A stretch of DNA of 64,000 bases, from assembly GCF_001483745.1 (NCBI RefSeq), contig NZ_LQBL01000008.1:1-64000 (forward strand), read 5' to 3'. The notes beneath the pieces are model-generated. The model was not told where the DNA came from. It saw only the letters and a program-made list of their open reading frames with translations, and made no database searches. Both the position numbers and the translations under genes were made by a program. This document shows, in pieces, positions 1 to 9,516 of this stretch. This DNA is from Serinicoccus chungangensis. GTDB lineage: Bacteria; Actinomycetota; Actinomycetes; Actinomycetales; Dermatophilaceae. Numbering within the stretch: position 1 is the stretch's first letter; the number at the start of each line of letters is the position of its first letter.

Positions 1-395
1 ACCAGCCCCACAAACCCACCGGCGACCTCCTCCCTCAAGGAACCCATGTCGCGCCGGAGTAGGGCAATCTGTGCGAGACGAAAATCCATACGATCCACTA
101 AAGGCTGCATGGCACTGAGGTTCGTCAGTGATAGCCCAATCTGTCCCAAGCGGACATTGAACATATCCAGCCTGGCGTGCAGGCTTGACAACTGACTAAC
201 GTGCTCAGATTCTTGAGTCCGAAGCAAACCGCAAAGTTCCTCGTAGAGCTCGTGCAGCTGACACACCGCGGCCGCAGTTGAACCGCGGGATGCCTGACCT
301 TGGCGAGCGAGAAGCCACGTAAGCACCGCAACTATCCCCAGTAGCAAGCAGCAAAAAACTGCCAGCAAGACGACAGGCGCCTCCTGCGTGCTCAT
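1..395 (-). CDS. Membrane-anchored coiled-coil protein, 3' end outside window
   Basis: An open frame of at least 131 codons runs off the left edge without a stop. The ATG at 395 is preceded by AAAGGAGG about 7 nt upstream, a strong ribosome binding site. The protein begins MSTQEAPVVLLAVFCC and has one hydrophobic segment (about residues 8-30) followed by a basic stop-transfer. The rest is a heptad-like helical region rich in Leu, Gln, Arg and Glu (about 45-130), so a single-pass protein with a cytoplasmic coiled coil is likely. It lies downstream of polysaccharide glycosyltransferases on the same strand. No family is recognised. Confidence 0.6.
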   Translation of the reverse strand, partial: MSTQEAPVVLLAVFCCLLLGIVAVLTWLLARQGQASRGSTAAAVCQLHELYEELCGLLRTQESEHVSQLSSLHARLDMFNVRLGQIGLSLTNLSAMQPLVDRMDFRLAQIALLRRDMGSLREEVAGGFVGL

Positions 396-486
396 CACGT
401 TGCGCCTCCTTTCCGCGTTCCCCTGCTTGTAGGTCGGCATGAGCGGCCAGGGCAGATCACAACTCGTTCCGAGGTTGGTGACAGCC

Positions 487-2664
487 TCATACCGTGACGT
501 GCTCGGTGGGATCACCAAAAAAGGCAAGCGTCGACTTCTTTGCCAAGAGTTGACTATCCGAGATCGTCCACGTATGACCAGAAGTGACAGCCGATCGTCG
601 AGAAACGAAATTGAAACGATCGCTGGAATATACTCCGCCCCCCCGCGCCGCCACCTTTTCGAGAAACGTCGTGTCCACCCGGCGCGGCAGGTCTTCGAAT
701 TGGATGTCGAGCGCATCTTCTCGGGAGGTCACAATGGTTCCGCCCTGGACCAGTTTGGTGAAACGCTTCTCCGCGTAGGGAAAACGCAGCAGTGTGGTCC
801 CCGACGAGGCAAGGTGAGCGTAGTGAGCCCACTTACCTACGACGGTTGCATCGGTGAAGTGGAAGGCATTGACGAGATCCTCGAGATAGTGCACCCCATA
901 GTAGTTGTCGTCGTCCATCTTCGCGACATACCTGCCCGATGACGCACCCACACCCAAGTTCATGCAAGTCCCAAGCGTCACGTCCCCCTTCGCCCTTACA
1001 AACACAACCTTGTCTAGGCCAGCCTCCCTCATCCGCCCCCGAACGTTGTCTTCGTTAACGTCGAAACCGTGAAGCACGATCACGACCTCCTTATCCTTCA
1101 GGCTTTGAGACGAGGCGAATGAAATGACATTCTCCATCATGTCGGGACGCCGCGTTGGAATAACCATCGAGACCGACCGATCGGGCACCTTTGTTGGGAT
1201 TCCAAGGACGCTCAGTACCCTATTGACTCGCTGACCATAGGTATGCTCACGCATGACACGCCGATGAGCCTTTAGCCCTATCCGAGCACGCAGCTCTTCA
1301 TGCTGCACCAAACTGGCGAGTAACTCATCGGTCTGCCCCTCACTCTCCGACACGAGTACGTCTGCCCCAAAGAATGGAGCGACCGAGGCTGCCGGCCCCG
1401 AAATGACTGGCGTCGCGGCAGCCGACAGCTCGAAGAGCCGTCGCGAACACATGGAAGGGGAATCCGTCACCGTGTTGACGTTGAGGAACACCTTGTACTG
1501 GGTGTAAGCGGCAAGCATTTCTTCGTAGGGCAAGGATCCCACGATGTGTTCACGAAATTTCTCAGGGAAATGATAGCGCTCGTCCTCATTCTGCATGCGC
1601 GAGTAGATTTCGAGCCCGTGCTTGCGGGCTGGTCCTAAAATATATTCCATTTGGCCACGTCGCTCGCTATGTTTCTCATTGAAGTAGCTACCTGCGAAAG
1701 CCACACCGTGCGACCGACCATCCCCCGACTCGACTGGGTTGTGGATACGTGGCTGCGCGGCGAACGGGAGGACCTCGACCCGGTCGTGTCCAAGGTCACG
1801 GCGATAGTCCGGAATTTTTTGGGCATCGACGGTGAAAACAAAGTCCACCAAGCGCGCGGTCTTGATAAATCGGTCGTAGTTCGGAGGGTCTTCCTTGTTC
1901 CACAGTACCGTTGGGATGCCTATAGACTTGGCGAACTCGAGAAGGTCGACGAGTGCCTGACTGACACCCTTCTGTCCCGTCATTGCCAGGCGCCAGGCGC
2001 CCCGATTGCCTTTCCAGGCCGACTCCAAAAAAATTAGGTCTGGCTTTTCATCAACTATTTGCTGTCGCCAGTCGACAGGTGAGAGAAGGACCTGCCTCCA
2101 TTCGTACTGTAGGGCGAGCTCGGAAAACGGGTCTAGAATCACCGCTGCTGTGATGTCTGGACGCGCCACCGGCCCGTCTGGAACGTGCACTCGACCTTGC
2201 ACCTTGACGTGATGTTCAGAAGCGCCCTTCGCGGCTGACGCTGCCTCGCTTTGCTGATCTATCTTCCGCGTCTCGCCAGCACCTGGCTTCCCCCGGAGCA
2301 CGGCTCCCTCGATGGTCTCAGCTACCGCAGCCCGGATATCGTCCAAAGACAGCCCGACTCCACTTGTGGGCTCTACTGGCTGGGTTTGGGCGACGACCCG
2401 GCCCAATCGCCTCTCCAAGCTGCGCAAGCGCCTGACCGCGTCGACCTCATCACGGCGGGACCGGCCCCAGATCCTCTTTGTCTGCAGTGCGCTGGCACTA
2501 AAGGCGGCCACAGAAAGCGAAATTAGGGCCAGAGACAGGGGTGCACTACGAAGACTAGGAAGGCTCACCGCTGCCCCTACGAGCGACAGAGCGCCAATCA
2601 CGACGAGAACGACTCCGGCCGTCAATTTGCCAATCAATCGAGGGTTTCCGGTATAATTTTTCAT
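487..2664 (-). CDS. Two-domain glycosyltransferase: CgeB-like GT-B plus GT2
   Basis: 725 aa. Residues about 12-60 form two hydrophobic segments, then a basic helical stretch. Residues about 172-485 match the CgeB/DUF3880-like GT-B family (motifs FLESAWKGNRGAW, WNKEDPPNYD, SRRLFELSA). Residues about 497-725 are a GT2 (GT-A) domain with the metal/nucleotide-sugar signature DDD at 584-586 in AKMDDDNYYG. The ATG at 2664 follows AAAGGAAG at good spacing. It probably adds sugars to a surface glycan at the inner face of the membrane; donor and acceptor are unknown. It is a paralogue of the protein at 6077-7978, which lacks the membrane segments. The DNA is visibly lower in GC than wecC next to it. 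Confidence 0.85.
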   Translation of the reverse strand: MKNYTGNPRLIGKLTAGVVLVVIGALSLVGAAVSLPSLRSAPLSLALISLSVAAFSASALQTKRIWGRSRRDEVDAVRRLRSLERRLGRVVAQTQPVEPTSGVGLSLDDIRAAVAETIEGAVLRGKPGAGETRKIDQQSEAASAAKGASEHHVKVQGRVHVPDGPVARPDITAAVILDPFSELALQYEWRQVLLSPVDWRQQIVDEKPDLIFLESAWKGNRGAWRLAMTGQKGVSQALVDLLEFAKSIGIPTVLWNKEDPPNYDRFIKTARLVDFVFTVDAQKIPDYRRDLGHDRVEVLPFAAQPRIHNPVESGDGRSHGVAFAGSYFNEKHSERRGQMEYILGPARKHGLEIYSRMQNEDERYHFPEKFREHIVGSLPYEEMLAAYTQYKVFLNVNTVTDSPSMCSRRLFELSAAATPVISGPAASVAPFFGADVLVSESEGQTDELLASLVQHEELRARIGLKAHRRVMREHTYGQRVNRVLSVLGIPTKVPDRSVSMVIPTRRPDMMENVISFASSQSLKDKEVVIVLHGFDVNEDNVRGRMREAGLDKVVFVRAKGDVTLGTCMNLGVGASSGRYVAKMDDDNYYGVHYLEDLVNAFHFTDATVVGKWAHYAHLASSGTTLLRFPYAEKRFTKLVQGGTIVTSREDALDIQFEDLPRRVDTTFLEKVAARGGGVYSSDRFNFVSRRSAVTSGHTWTISDSQLLAKKSTLAFFGDPTEHVTV

Positions 2665-2708
2665 TTACTTCCTTTGATTGTTGTTTAATTCCAATTTCTC
2701 AGCACTAT

Positions 2709-4718
2709 CTATTGCGTGTCGCGGATAGATCTTCTATACACCTCTGCAATCTGGCTGGCCGCAGCCTGCCACGATCTCGTGGTTAAAGGCTCTTTGGGAA
2801 GAGAACGTGGGCCAACCTCCATTCGACCGTCAACAAACTCGCTCATCGCACCGGCGAGTTCTGCCGGTTCTCCCGGCCTGCAGAACCTTACTTGCTTGGT
2901 GAGGCAGCCTATCGTCTCAACTATAGGAGGCAGAGACGTCGTGATCAGGGGAATCCCCATGGCGATAGGTTCCAGCACCTTAAGAGGTGGAACAACGTCG
3001 GTCACCCGGGTCATTCTTCGCGGCATCACGACCGCATCGCACAGCGAGTAGTAGGCAGGAACGTCTTCTATAGGTACTGACCCCACGAACCGGACCCTTT
3101 TCTGCAAGCCAAGACGTCCGGTAAGGCGCCATAGGCGCTCACTAGACTTTCCCTTAGCGCCGATGATGACAGCGGACGCATCCCGGCCTCGCCGGCGGAG
3201 CAGCCCCATGGCCTGAACAAAGTCCTCAAGGCCCTCATATTCGACGATCGAACCGACGTAGCCGAAGATTGGTCCCGCTTCCAGGCCAAGTGACGCCATG
3301 AGGTTATGATCCTTTTCGCGTGACCTGAAGTGACGCGCGTCGACGGCGTTCTTCACCACATCGATCCTCTCGGGGGATACTCCCCTCAGAATGAGCCAGC
3401 GCTTCATTCTTGTGGACAGCACGATGACGCGAGTCGCTCCACCGGCCGCTTGCACCTCCATCTCTTCGCAGAAGTGGTACTCGTCGCTGTACTCCCATTC
3501 AGGGTCGCGGGCTGAACGCGATAGGTGCCACAAACCGCGCATCTCGTACACGCAGGGGAGACCGAGCTGCCGGGCTGCCTGAATACTCGCCAAACCTTCT
3601 GCAAAGTTGGAAGCCGCATGGATGACAGCGGCTCTATTCTCTCGCGCGTGCCGCGCCAGCAACCCCGCGTAAGCTTCCACGTAACGGACGAAACCCCGAT
3701 CCTCGAAAGGCGCAAGACGGTGATACGCGATGGCCTGGTCGCTACTCGGTCCCGAATCGTCATTCGCCCACCCGAATCCAGGTCGTGTCACGGCGGAGAC
3801 ATCCCAACCCGAGGTGCGTAGGGCATTGCGCAGATACTCTGAACGTACGGTGTAGCCGTTCTTCACATGGGGCTGCGATTCGTGAAGGACGTACACGACC
3901 CGGTCCGTCCCCGAGGGCCTAGAGGAATCTCCCCCTCTTAGGGGATAGCCCCCTCTGATTAGCGAAGCCCGTTCTCGCTTCACGTCACGGTCCCGAACCA
4001 TCCTCTGCAGCTCGTCCCGCTTGGTCTGGACCCATTTGTCCTGAGGTCGAGCCGTGAGGTAAGCCTGTGCCAGACTCACCAAGTCTTCAGCGGTCTCGGC
4101 CTCGACCGGTCGCTGCACTTCAGCCCGGATCGAGTCGAGCACCTCGTCCGTCAGCGGTTCTGACGACAATCGGTGAGGAAGCAGATCATACCGCCTGGCC
4201 AGCACTGCAGCCTGCAGCCAGGCCGCCCGTGCATCCGGATCCGTGGACGGCGGAGCGGGCGGGTCGTCGCCCTTGCGAAGAGCAATAACCATCTCCAGTT
4301 GCGCTCGCAGGTGACGGTCAGCGGTATGGGGGACAAGCGATGTCAAGTCTGCGGTTGAGATGAGGCCCCAGACTCTGCGACTTTGGGCTATGCCCAACCG
4401 AGAACCCCTCACCGAACGCAGGAGGGCCGCCGTGCGGCTAGAAAACTCCGCCACGGGAGGGTGGATGGCGTCCTCAATCTTCCCGAGGAGCTGGACAGCC
4501 TCCGCGTTACCCGGATTCAGGTCGAGAGCGTTCTTGACCGCCTCGTAGGCCGCGCGTCCATTATTCTCATTGACGAGTGTGGTGGCGTAGGCCAACCAAA
4601 CCCGATGATTGCTCGCGGCTCCGCTGCGGAGCAGGACGCGCAGTCCGTCCGCGTCCGTAGGCCATTGAGAGGCCTTGATAGACCGTTTTGGACGCAGCCA
4701 ACTATCAGGTGACCTCAC
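2709..4718 (-). CDS. GT4 family glycosyltransferase with N-terminal TPR-like region
   Basis: 669 aa, GTG start. Residues about 30-85 look like a TPR pair (VWLAYATTLVNENNGRAAYE, then a DLNPGNAEA turn). About 270-420 is the GT4 N-terminal fold (VVYVLHESQPHVKNGYTVRS, with the glycine-containing acceptor loop). About 480-650 is the GT1/GT4 C-terminal domain (IFGYVGSIVEYEGLEDFVQA, then PPLKVLEPIAMG, where the donor-binding Glu sits). It is a cytoplasmic, nucleotide-sugar-dependent transferase of a surface polysaccharide pathway. It lies 44 nt downstream of the CgeB/GT2 gene on the minus strand and 47 nt from wecC, consistent with one transcription unit. The start is less certain because no clear ribosome site precedes the GTG. 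Confidence 0.85.
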   Translation of the reverse strand: MRSPDSWLRPKRSIKASQWPTDADGLRVLLRSGAASNHRVWLAYATTLVNENNGRAAYEAVKNALDLNPGNAEAVQLLGKIEDAIHPPVAEFSSRTAALLRSVRGSRLGIAQSRRVWGLISTADLTSLVPHTADRHLRAQLEMVIALRKGDDPPAPPSTDPDARAAWLQAAVLARRYDLLPHRLSSEPLTDEVLDSIRAEVQRPVEAETAEDLVSLAQAYLTARPQDKWVQTKRDELQRMVRDRDVKRERASLIRGGYPLRGGDSSRPSGTDRVVYVLHESQPHVKNGYTVRSEYLRNALRTSGWDVSAVTRPGFGWANDDSGPSSDQAIAYHRLAPFEDRGFVRYVEAYAGLLARHARENRAAVIHAASNFAEGLASIQAARQLGLPCVYEMRGLWHLSRSARDPEWEYSDEYHFCEEMEVQAAGGATRVIVLSTRMKRWLILRGVSPERIDVVKNAVDARHFRSREKDHNLMASLGLEAGPIFGYVGSIVEYEGLEDFVQAMGLLRRRGRDASAVIIGAKGKSSERLWRLTGRLGLQKRVRFVGSVPIEDVPAYYSLCDAVVMPRRMTRVTDVVPPLKVLEPIAMGIPLITTSLPPIVETIGCLTKQVRFCRPGEPAELAGAMSEFVDGRMEVGPRSLPKEPLTTRSWQAAASQIAEVYRRSIRDTQ

Positions 4719-4765
4719 GATGCGACATCTCGCAGGTTCCTAAACAGCCCTAGGTACACGTCCCA

Positions 4766-6004
4766 TCACCGCCAAGCGCCTCGGGTGTCGACGACCGGGA
4801 CCTCGCGTCCGGGCCCGGCTAGCTCCTTGAACTCCTTGTGATCGACGAGGAGCACGATGACGTCGGCGCGCTTGAGAGCGTCGGAAAGCGGGGCGAGCTG
4901 CACATTGGAGAGATCGGCGAGCCGCGCGGGCAGCGCCTCGACGTTTGGTTCCACCGCGAGCACCGTGCCCGTCGGCAGCCGCTCCGCCAGACTGTGCGTA
5001 ATGTCCAGGGCCGGCGACTCCCGCATGTCGTCGATGTCGGGCTTAAAGGCGAGCCCCAACGCCGCGACCGTGGGCGCCTCACGACCCTCGACGTGAGCAG
5101 CCACTTGGTTGATGACGTACTCGGGTTTGCTGTCGTTCACCTCCCGCGCGGTTCGGATCAACCGCGCCTGCTGGGGCACGGAGGACACGATGAACCAGGG
5201 GTCCACGGCAATGCAGTGCCCACCAACGCCTGGACCCGGCTGCAGGATGTTGACGCGAGGGTGCTTGTTGGCCAGCTCGATGAGCTCGAAGACATCAATG
5301 CCGACCTTTTCAGCGATGATCGACAACTCGTTGGCGAAGGCGATGTTGACGTCGCGGAACGAGTTCTCCGTCAGCTTGGCCATCTCTGCGGTGACGGCGT
5401 CGGTGAGGAAGATCTCGCCGTGGCAGAAGCTCGAGTAGAGTTCCTTCGCCCGCTCGGCAGCCTGCTGCGTGAGCCCGCCAACAATCCGGTCGTTCTCCAC
5501 CAGCTCGATCATTACGCGGCCAGGTAGCACCCGTTCGGGGCAGTGCGCAACGTCGACGTTGGACGGGTCACCCTCCGCGTCGGTCGAGAGCTCCGGGCGA
5601 GCCGCAGTGATCCGGTCGGCCACGTGCTGCGTGGCACCGGGTGGCGACGTGGACTCGAGGATGACCAGCTCGCCACCCTTGAGTTGCGGGATTATGCCGT
5701 CGGTAGCGGCATCGATGTAGCTGAGATCCGCGCTGTAGCCCTCAGCGAAGGGCGTGGGCACCGCGATGATGTAGACCTCGGCGGCCGGGGTCTCCTTCTG
5801 CGCCGACAGCGCGCCCCGGCTCACCGCTCCCGCGACGTGGGTGCTGAGGTCAGGCTCGACGAAGGGGATACGTCCGGCGTTCACCGCGTCGACGTGCCTG
5901 TCGCTCACGTCGACACCGAGCACCCGGTATCCGTGACTGGCCAGAATGGCGGCCGTGGGAAGGCCGATGTATCCGAGGCCGATGACGGCAACGCTCTGCG
6001 ACAT
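4766..6004 (-). CDS. wecC: UDP-N-acetyl-D-mannosamine dehydrogenase
   Basis: 412 aa, normal length for the family. It oxidises UDP-ManNAc to UDP-ManNAcA with two NAD+, supplying an acidic sugar for surface polymers. Visible features are the N-terminal Rossmann motif GLGYIGLPTA, the central helical dimer domain with KLTENSFRDVNIAFANE, and the catalytic cysteine (Cys264) in GVGGHCIAVDPW, a context typical of WecC rather than UDP-glucose dehydrogenase. The C-terminal domain carries GLAFKPDIDDMRESP. It is flanked by glycosyltransferases on the same strand. A UDP-GlcNAc 2-epimerase partner is not in the window. Confidence 0.92.
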   Translation of the reverse strand: MSQSVAVIGLGYIGLPTAAILASHGYRVLGVDVSDRHVDAVNAGRIPFVEPDLSTHVAGAVSRGALSAQKETPAAEVYIIAVPTPFAEGYSADLSYIDAATDGIIPQLKGGELVILESTSPPGATQHVADRITAARPELSTDAEGDPSNVDVAHCPERVLPGRVMIELVENDRIVGGLTQQAAERAKELYSSFCHGEIFLTDAVTAEMAKLTENSFRDVNIAFANELSIIAEKVGIDVFELIELANKHPRVNILQPGPGVGGHCIAVDPWFIVSSVPQQARLIRTAREVNDSKPEYVINQVAAHVEGREAPTVAALGLAFKPDIDDMRESPALDITHSLAERLPTGTVLAVEPNVEALPARLADLSNVQLAPLSDALKRADVIVLLVDHKEFKELAGPGREVPVVDTRGAWR

Positions 6005-6076
6005 GAAAGAACGGACCTCTCAGTGGGGATGGGGATCGTTGAACTCTACAGAAACCGAGCACTCCCTCGACCGTCC

Positions 6077-7978
6077 TCAGGTAAAGACATGGTCAATTCC
6101 GGCGCCGTAGGCGACCACCCGGCCGTTGGCCAGCAGCTCGGCATCCGGGGCGTCCCAGGTGTGACCGCGCCCTCGCCGCACCTGGATGAAGTTAAAGCGG
6201 TCCGCGGCGTAGATCGCGCCGCCGCCGGCTAGGACCGTCCGGAGGAAGTGGGTGTCCTCCCCGGTGGTGCGTGCAGCGAAGGGCTCGGCCCGGAGTAACT
6301 CGCGCCTCGTCATGACCGTCGGCCCCATGACGAGGTCGGTGAAGCGGTTCTCGTAGTAGCCGAAGCGCACGATCAACGCGCCCGTGGACTGCAGGAACAT
6401 ATGGTGCGCCCGCTTGCCCACCACGTCGGCGCCGGAGAAGTCGAGCGCCCGGCGCAGGTCGGCGAGGTAGTGCGGCCCGTAGAGGTCGTCGTCGTCGAGC
6501 TTGGCGACCAGGTCGCCGTCGGCGGCCCGCACACCCCGGTTCAGGCACTCGCCGAGCGTCAGGTCGGGGTCGGCGGCCAGGAGGGTCAGGTCCGTGATGC
6601 CGAGGTCCCGCGCTCGCGTGGGCAGGTCCTCCGGTGCCTCGAAGCCGTGGGTGACGAGGACCAGCTGCGGCGTGACCTCCCGCTGGCCGGCGACGGACCC
6701 CAGGACGTGGTCGAGCTGGTGCGGACGGTTAGTCGAACACACGACGCTGACCGAGGGCTCGGTCGAGGTCGCGTCCTGAAGCCCAACCCGTTCTAGCAGC
6801 TCGTCGACCCGGCGTGCATAAGTGTGGTCGGTGAGCACCTTGCGCGCCGCCAGGTGCCCCATACGGTCGCGCCATTCGTCGTTGCCCACCAGCCCGCGCA
6901 GCACCAACTCGGCCTCACGGTTGTCGCGGACCGTGACCATCTCCTCGGGCGCGAAGTAGGCCTCGATCGCCGGCGTGGGCGTCGACACGACCGGCGTGGT
7001 GCAGGCGCTGAGCTCGAAGATGCGTCGGGGGCACATCGTGGCGCTCTCCGGCACCGAGCTGACGTTGAGGAAGACCTTGAAGTCGCGGTACGCCGACAAC
7101 ATCTGCTGATAGCTCAAAGCACCCTTGACTCGATCGCAGACGTCCTCGGGGAACTGGTATCGCTCGTCCCCGCCATGGAAGCGCGAGAAGATCTCCAGGC
7201 CGTGGCTCATCCGGGGTGAGACGCGGCGGGCTGCCCCGAGGAGCAGGTCCATCTGCTCGCGTCGCTCGGGGAAGCGGTGGCGGTAGTACATCCCCGCGAA
7301 GGCGATGTCCCGCGCCGGGAGCCCGCGCGGACGCATCGGGTTGTGGATCCACGATGCAGCGGCGAAGGCCATCGGCGCGACGCGCTCGTGGCCCAGCTCG
7401 GCGACATACCGCGGGACGCTGTCGGCGTCGCTGGTCAGGACCCAGTCGAAGAGGCGGGCCGTGTCGAGGAAGTCCTCCAGGTGGACGGGGTCCTCCTTGT
7501 TCCAGAAGACCGTGGGTATGCCTCGTGCCCGGCAGTGCGCGACCAGCTCGCGCAGCGGCTCGCTCGGCGCCTTCGACCCGGTCAGCTGGTACTGCCACGC
7601 CCCGCCGTTGCCGTTCCAGGCAGACTCCACAAAGAGCAGATCACGCCCCTCCACCTGCTGGCGCCACCGGTCGGGCGTGAGCAGCGTCTGGTCCCACTCC
7701 CATCGCAGGCACAGCTCGGTGAACTCATCGGCGATGACGCCCACCCGCAGCGCCCGACGCGGCGCCCGGTGGGTTGGCAGGTCCCATTCGCGGGGCTGGT
7801 ATGCCTCAGCCACCACGGGGGTCGCAGGAGCCGGGATACGATGTGCGGGCGGGATGTGACGGCGTGCCCGGTGGCGTCGCCACTGCGCGATGCCACCCCG
7901 TCGTAGGTGCCAGAGCTGGGTGCGTAGTGATCGCAGGCTCACGCGCACGACCCCAAGGCCCAGGCCGGGCGCCGGCAT
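6077..7978 (-). CDS. Two-domain glycosyltransferase: CgeB-like GT-B plus GT2 (paralogue)
   Basis: 633 aa from the ATG at 7978. That start is chosen because GAGGG lies 6 nt upstream and the frame further upstream would run into the permease gene that ends at 7987. The CgeB-like half (FVESAWNGNGGAW, WNKEDPVHLEDFL, PRRIFELSA) is followed by a GT2 domain with LDDDDLYGPHYL at about residue 490. It is colinear with the protein at 487-2664 but lacks that protein's two N-terminal membrane segments. The strong similarity of motif order suggests duplication around wecC. It is probably cytoplasmic, acting on a membrane-bound glycan intermediate; substrates are unknown. Confidence 0.87.
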   Translation of the reverse strand: MPAPGLGLGVVRVSLRSLRTQLWHLRRGGIAQWRRHRARRHIPPAHRIPAPATPVVAEAYQPREWDLPTHRAPRRALRVGVIADEFTELCLRWEWDQTLLTPDRWRQQVEGRDLLFVESAWNGNGGAWQYQLTGSKAPSEPLRELVAHCRARGIPTVFWNKEDPVHLEDFLDTARLFDWVLTSDADSVPRYVAELGHERVAPMAFAAASWIHNPMRPRGLPARDIAFAGMYYRHRFPERREQMDLLLGAARRVSPRMSHGLEIFSRFHGGDERYQFPEDVCDRVKGALSYQQMLSAYRDFKVFLNVSSVPESATMCPRRIFELSACTTPVVSTPTPAIEAYFAPEEMVTVRDNREAELVLRGLVGNDEWRDRMGHLAARKVLTDHTYARRVDELLERVGLQDATSTEPSVSVVCSTNRPHQLDHVLGSVAGQREVTPQLVLVTHGFEAPEDLPTRARDLGITDLTLLAADPDLTLGECLNRGVRAADGDLVAKLDDDDLYGPHYLADLRRALDFSGADVVGKRAHHMFLQSTGALIVRFGYYENRFTDLVMGPTVMTRRELLRAEPFAARTTGEDTHFLRTVLAGGGAIYAADRFNFIQVRRGRGHTWDAPDAELLANGRVVAYGAGIDHVFT

Positions 7979-7986
7979 ACCGGCCC

Positions 7987-9462
7987 TCAGGACGGACCCG
8001 ATGGCTGCTGGCCCGCGTGCTCGCCCAGCACGAGGTGACGCATCTCCTCCTCGTCCACCTGCCGGCTGGTCGGCAGACGCACGAGGTAGAACACGACTCC
8101 CAGGACCACCCAGATCCCGAGCGCCACCCACGAGGGCGTGCTCAGCTGCGCCGGCGATCCGGGCAGCAGCAGGAGCCCGAGGAACAGCAGCCCGGTGAGC
8201 ACCCCGAGACCGCTGAGCACCTTGCGGGCGGTGGACCGGGTGTCCGGGTCACCCAGGTCGCTTCCGGACCACTGCCACAGCCGGTATGCCGCCAGGCACG
8301 TGTAGGTGTAGGCGATGGTGACGCCGACGGAGGTCATATCGACCACCCACAGCAGTGCCTCGCGGCCGAAGAGCGGCGCGATGAGGCACAGGCCGGCGGC
8401 GAACCACACGGCATGACTGGGCGCGCCTGCCCCGTTGACCTTCGCGAAGAACGGCGGCAGCACCTTGGCCCGCCCCATGGCGAAGAGCAACCGGCTCGCC
8501 GAGACGTAGAAGCCGTTGAGGCCGGTCGAGACCCCCATCACCACGGCGATCGCGAGGAGGACCAACCCGACGGGACCGAAGAGCGTCTCGAGACCGTCGG
8601 CGGTCCCCCACGCCGGCGCCTCGGCGACCATCTGCGGCCAGGGCTGCGCGACCGCGGTGGCCACCACCATCGCGACGTAGATGCCCGCGGCCGACACGAT
8701 GGCCAGCACGATGAGACCGAAGGCCTTGGTCGGGGAGAAGTCGAACTCCTCAGCCGCCTGCGGGACGTTGTCGAAACCGACGTACGCCCAGGGCGCGATG
8801 GCGACGATCACCAGGACGGCCGCCAGCGGTGACACGCCCTCGGGGAAGCCCGGCTCCAGGTTGGCCAGCGGCGTGTCGGGGTGCAGCCACGTCGCGACGA
8901 GGATGCACGCGACCGCCGCCAGCATGACGAGGCAGAAGGCATACTGCACCCGACCCGACAGCGTGCCACCGCGCGCGTTGAGCAGCGCGAAGAGGACCAG
9001 CGCCGCCGACGCGACGACGACCTCCCCCAGATAGACCTGCCATCCCGCGACCTCCCACAGCGGCACCCACTCCACGACCGGGGGCAACAGCCGGCGGAAG
9101 AGCAGCGCCAGCGCCGAGGCGTTCAACGCGATGATCGAGATGTAGCCCAGCACCAGCGCCCACCCCGCGACGAAGGCGTGGGTACGACCGAAGAAGGTGT
9201 AGGCGTAGGCATACTCGCCTCCGCTCACCGGGAAGTGACGGATGAGCAGCCCGTAGCTGACGGCGATGACGCACATGAGCGCGCCGCCGATGACGAGGCC
9301 CAGGCTGGCGCCCAGGGGTCCTGCCTGCCCCAGAAGGTCTTGTGGCAGCACGAACGCGCCCCACCCGATGGCTGAGCCCAGCGCCACCGCCCAGACCCAC
9401 TGTGGCTTGAGCGTTTTGCTCAGCTCCTGCCGCTGCGCGGGAGACCCCGCCTGCTCCACCAT
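7987..9462 (-). CDS. APC superfamily amino acid permease
   Basis: 491 aa with about 12 hydrophobic segments. The first helix carries SAIGWGAFVLP, matching the unwound GxG substrate-binding helix of APC transporters, and VSGGEYAYAYTFFGRTHAF is typical of TM3. It should import an amino acid or related cationic/neutral substrate with a proton; the substrate cannot be read from sequence. The ATG at 9462 has no Shine-Dalgarno, but a TACACT box ends 6 nt upstream, so a leaderless transcript is likely. The next gene follows after only 8 nt. Confidence 0.88.
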   Translation of the reverse strand: MVEQAGSPAQRQELSKTLKPQWVWAVALGSAIGWGAFVLPQDLLGQAGPLGASLGLVIGGALMCVIAVSYGLLIRHFPVSGGEYAYAYTFFGRTHAFVAGWALVLGYISIIALNASALALLFRRLLPPVVEWVPLWEVAGWQVYLGEVVVASAALVLFALLNARGGTLSGRVQYAFCLVMLAAVACILVATWLHPDTPLANLEPGFPEGVSPLAAVLVIVAIAPWAYVGFDNVPQAAEEFDFSPTKAFGLIVLAIVSAAGIYVAMVVATAVAQPWPQMVAEAPAWGTADGLETLFGPVGLVLLAIAVVMGVSTGLNGFYVSASRLLFAMGRAKVLPPFFAKVNGAGAPSHAVWFAAGLCLIAPLFGREALLWVVDMTSVGVTIAYTYTCLAAYRLWQWSGSDLGDPDTRSTARKVLSGLGVLTGLLFLGLLLLPGSPAQLSTPSWVALGIWVVLGVVFYLVRLPTSRQVDEEEMRHLVLGEHAGQQPSGPS

Positions 9463-9468
9463 GCTGGA

Positions 9469-9474
9469 AGTGTA
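9469..9474 (-). promoter_or_regulatory. -10 box for leaderless permease transcript
   Basis: On the minus strand TACACT sits 6 nt before the ATG at 9462, fitting the TANNNT box of leaderless actinobacterial genes. Confidence 0.5.
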
Positions 9475-9516
9475 AAGGCAAGGAACACAATCCGCGGGGA
9501 CGTCGACAGAATGGCC

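Noticed and set aside
7979-8131. N-terminal extension of the CgeB-GT2 protein upstream of 7978
   Set aside because: It would overlap the permease coding end, is Gly/Arg/Pro-rich without homology, and a good ribosome site sits before ATG 7978.
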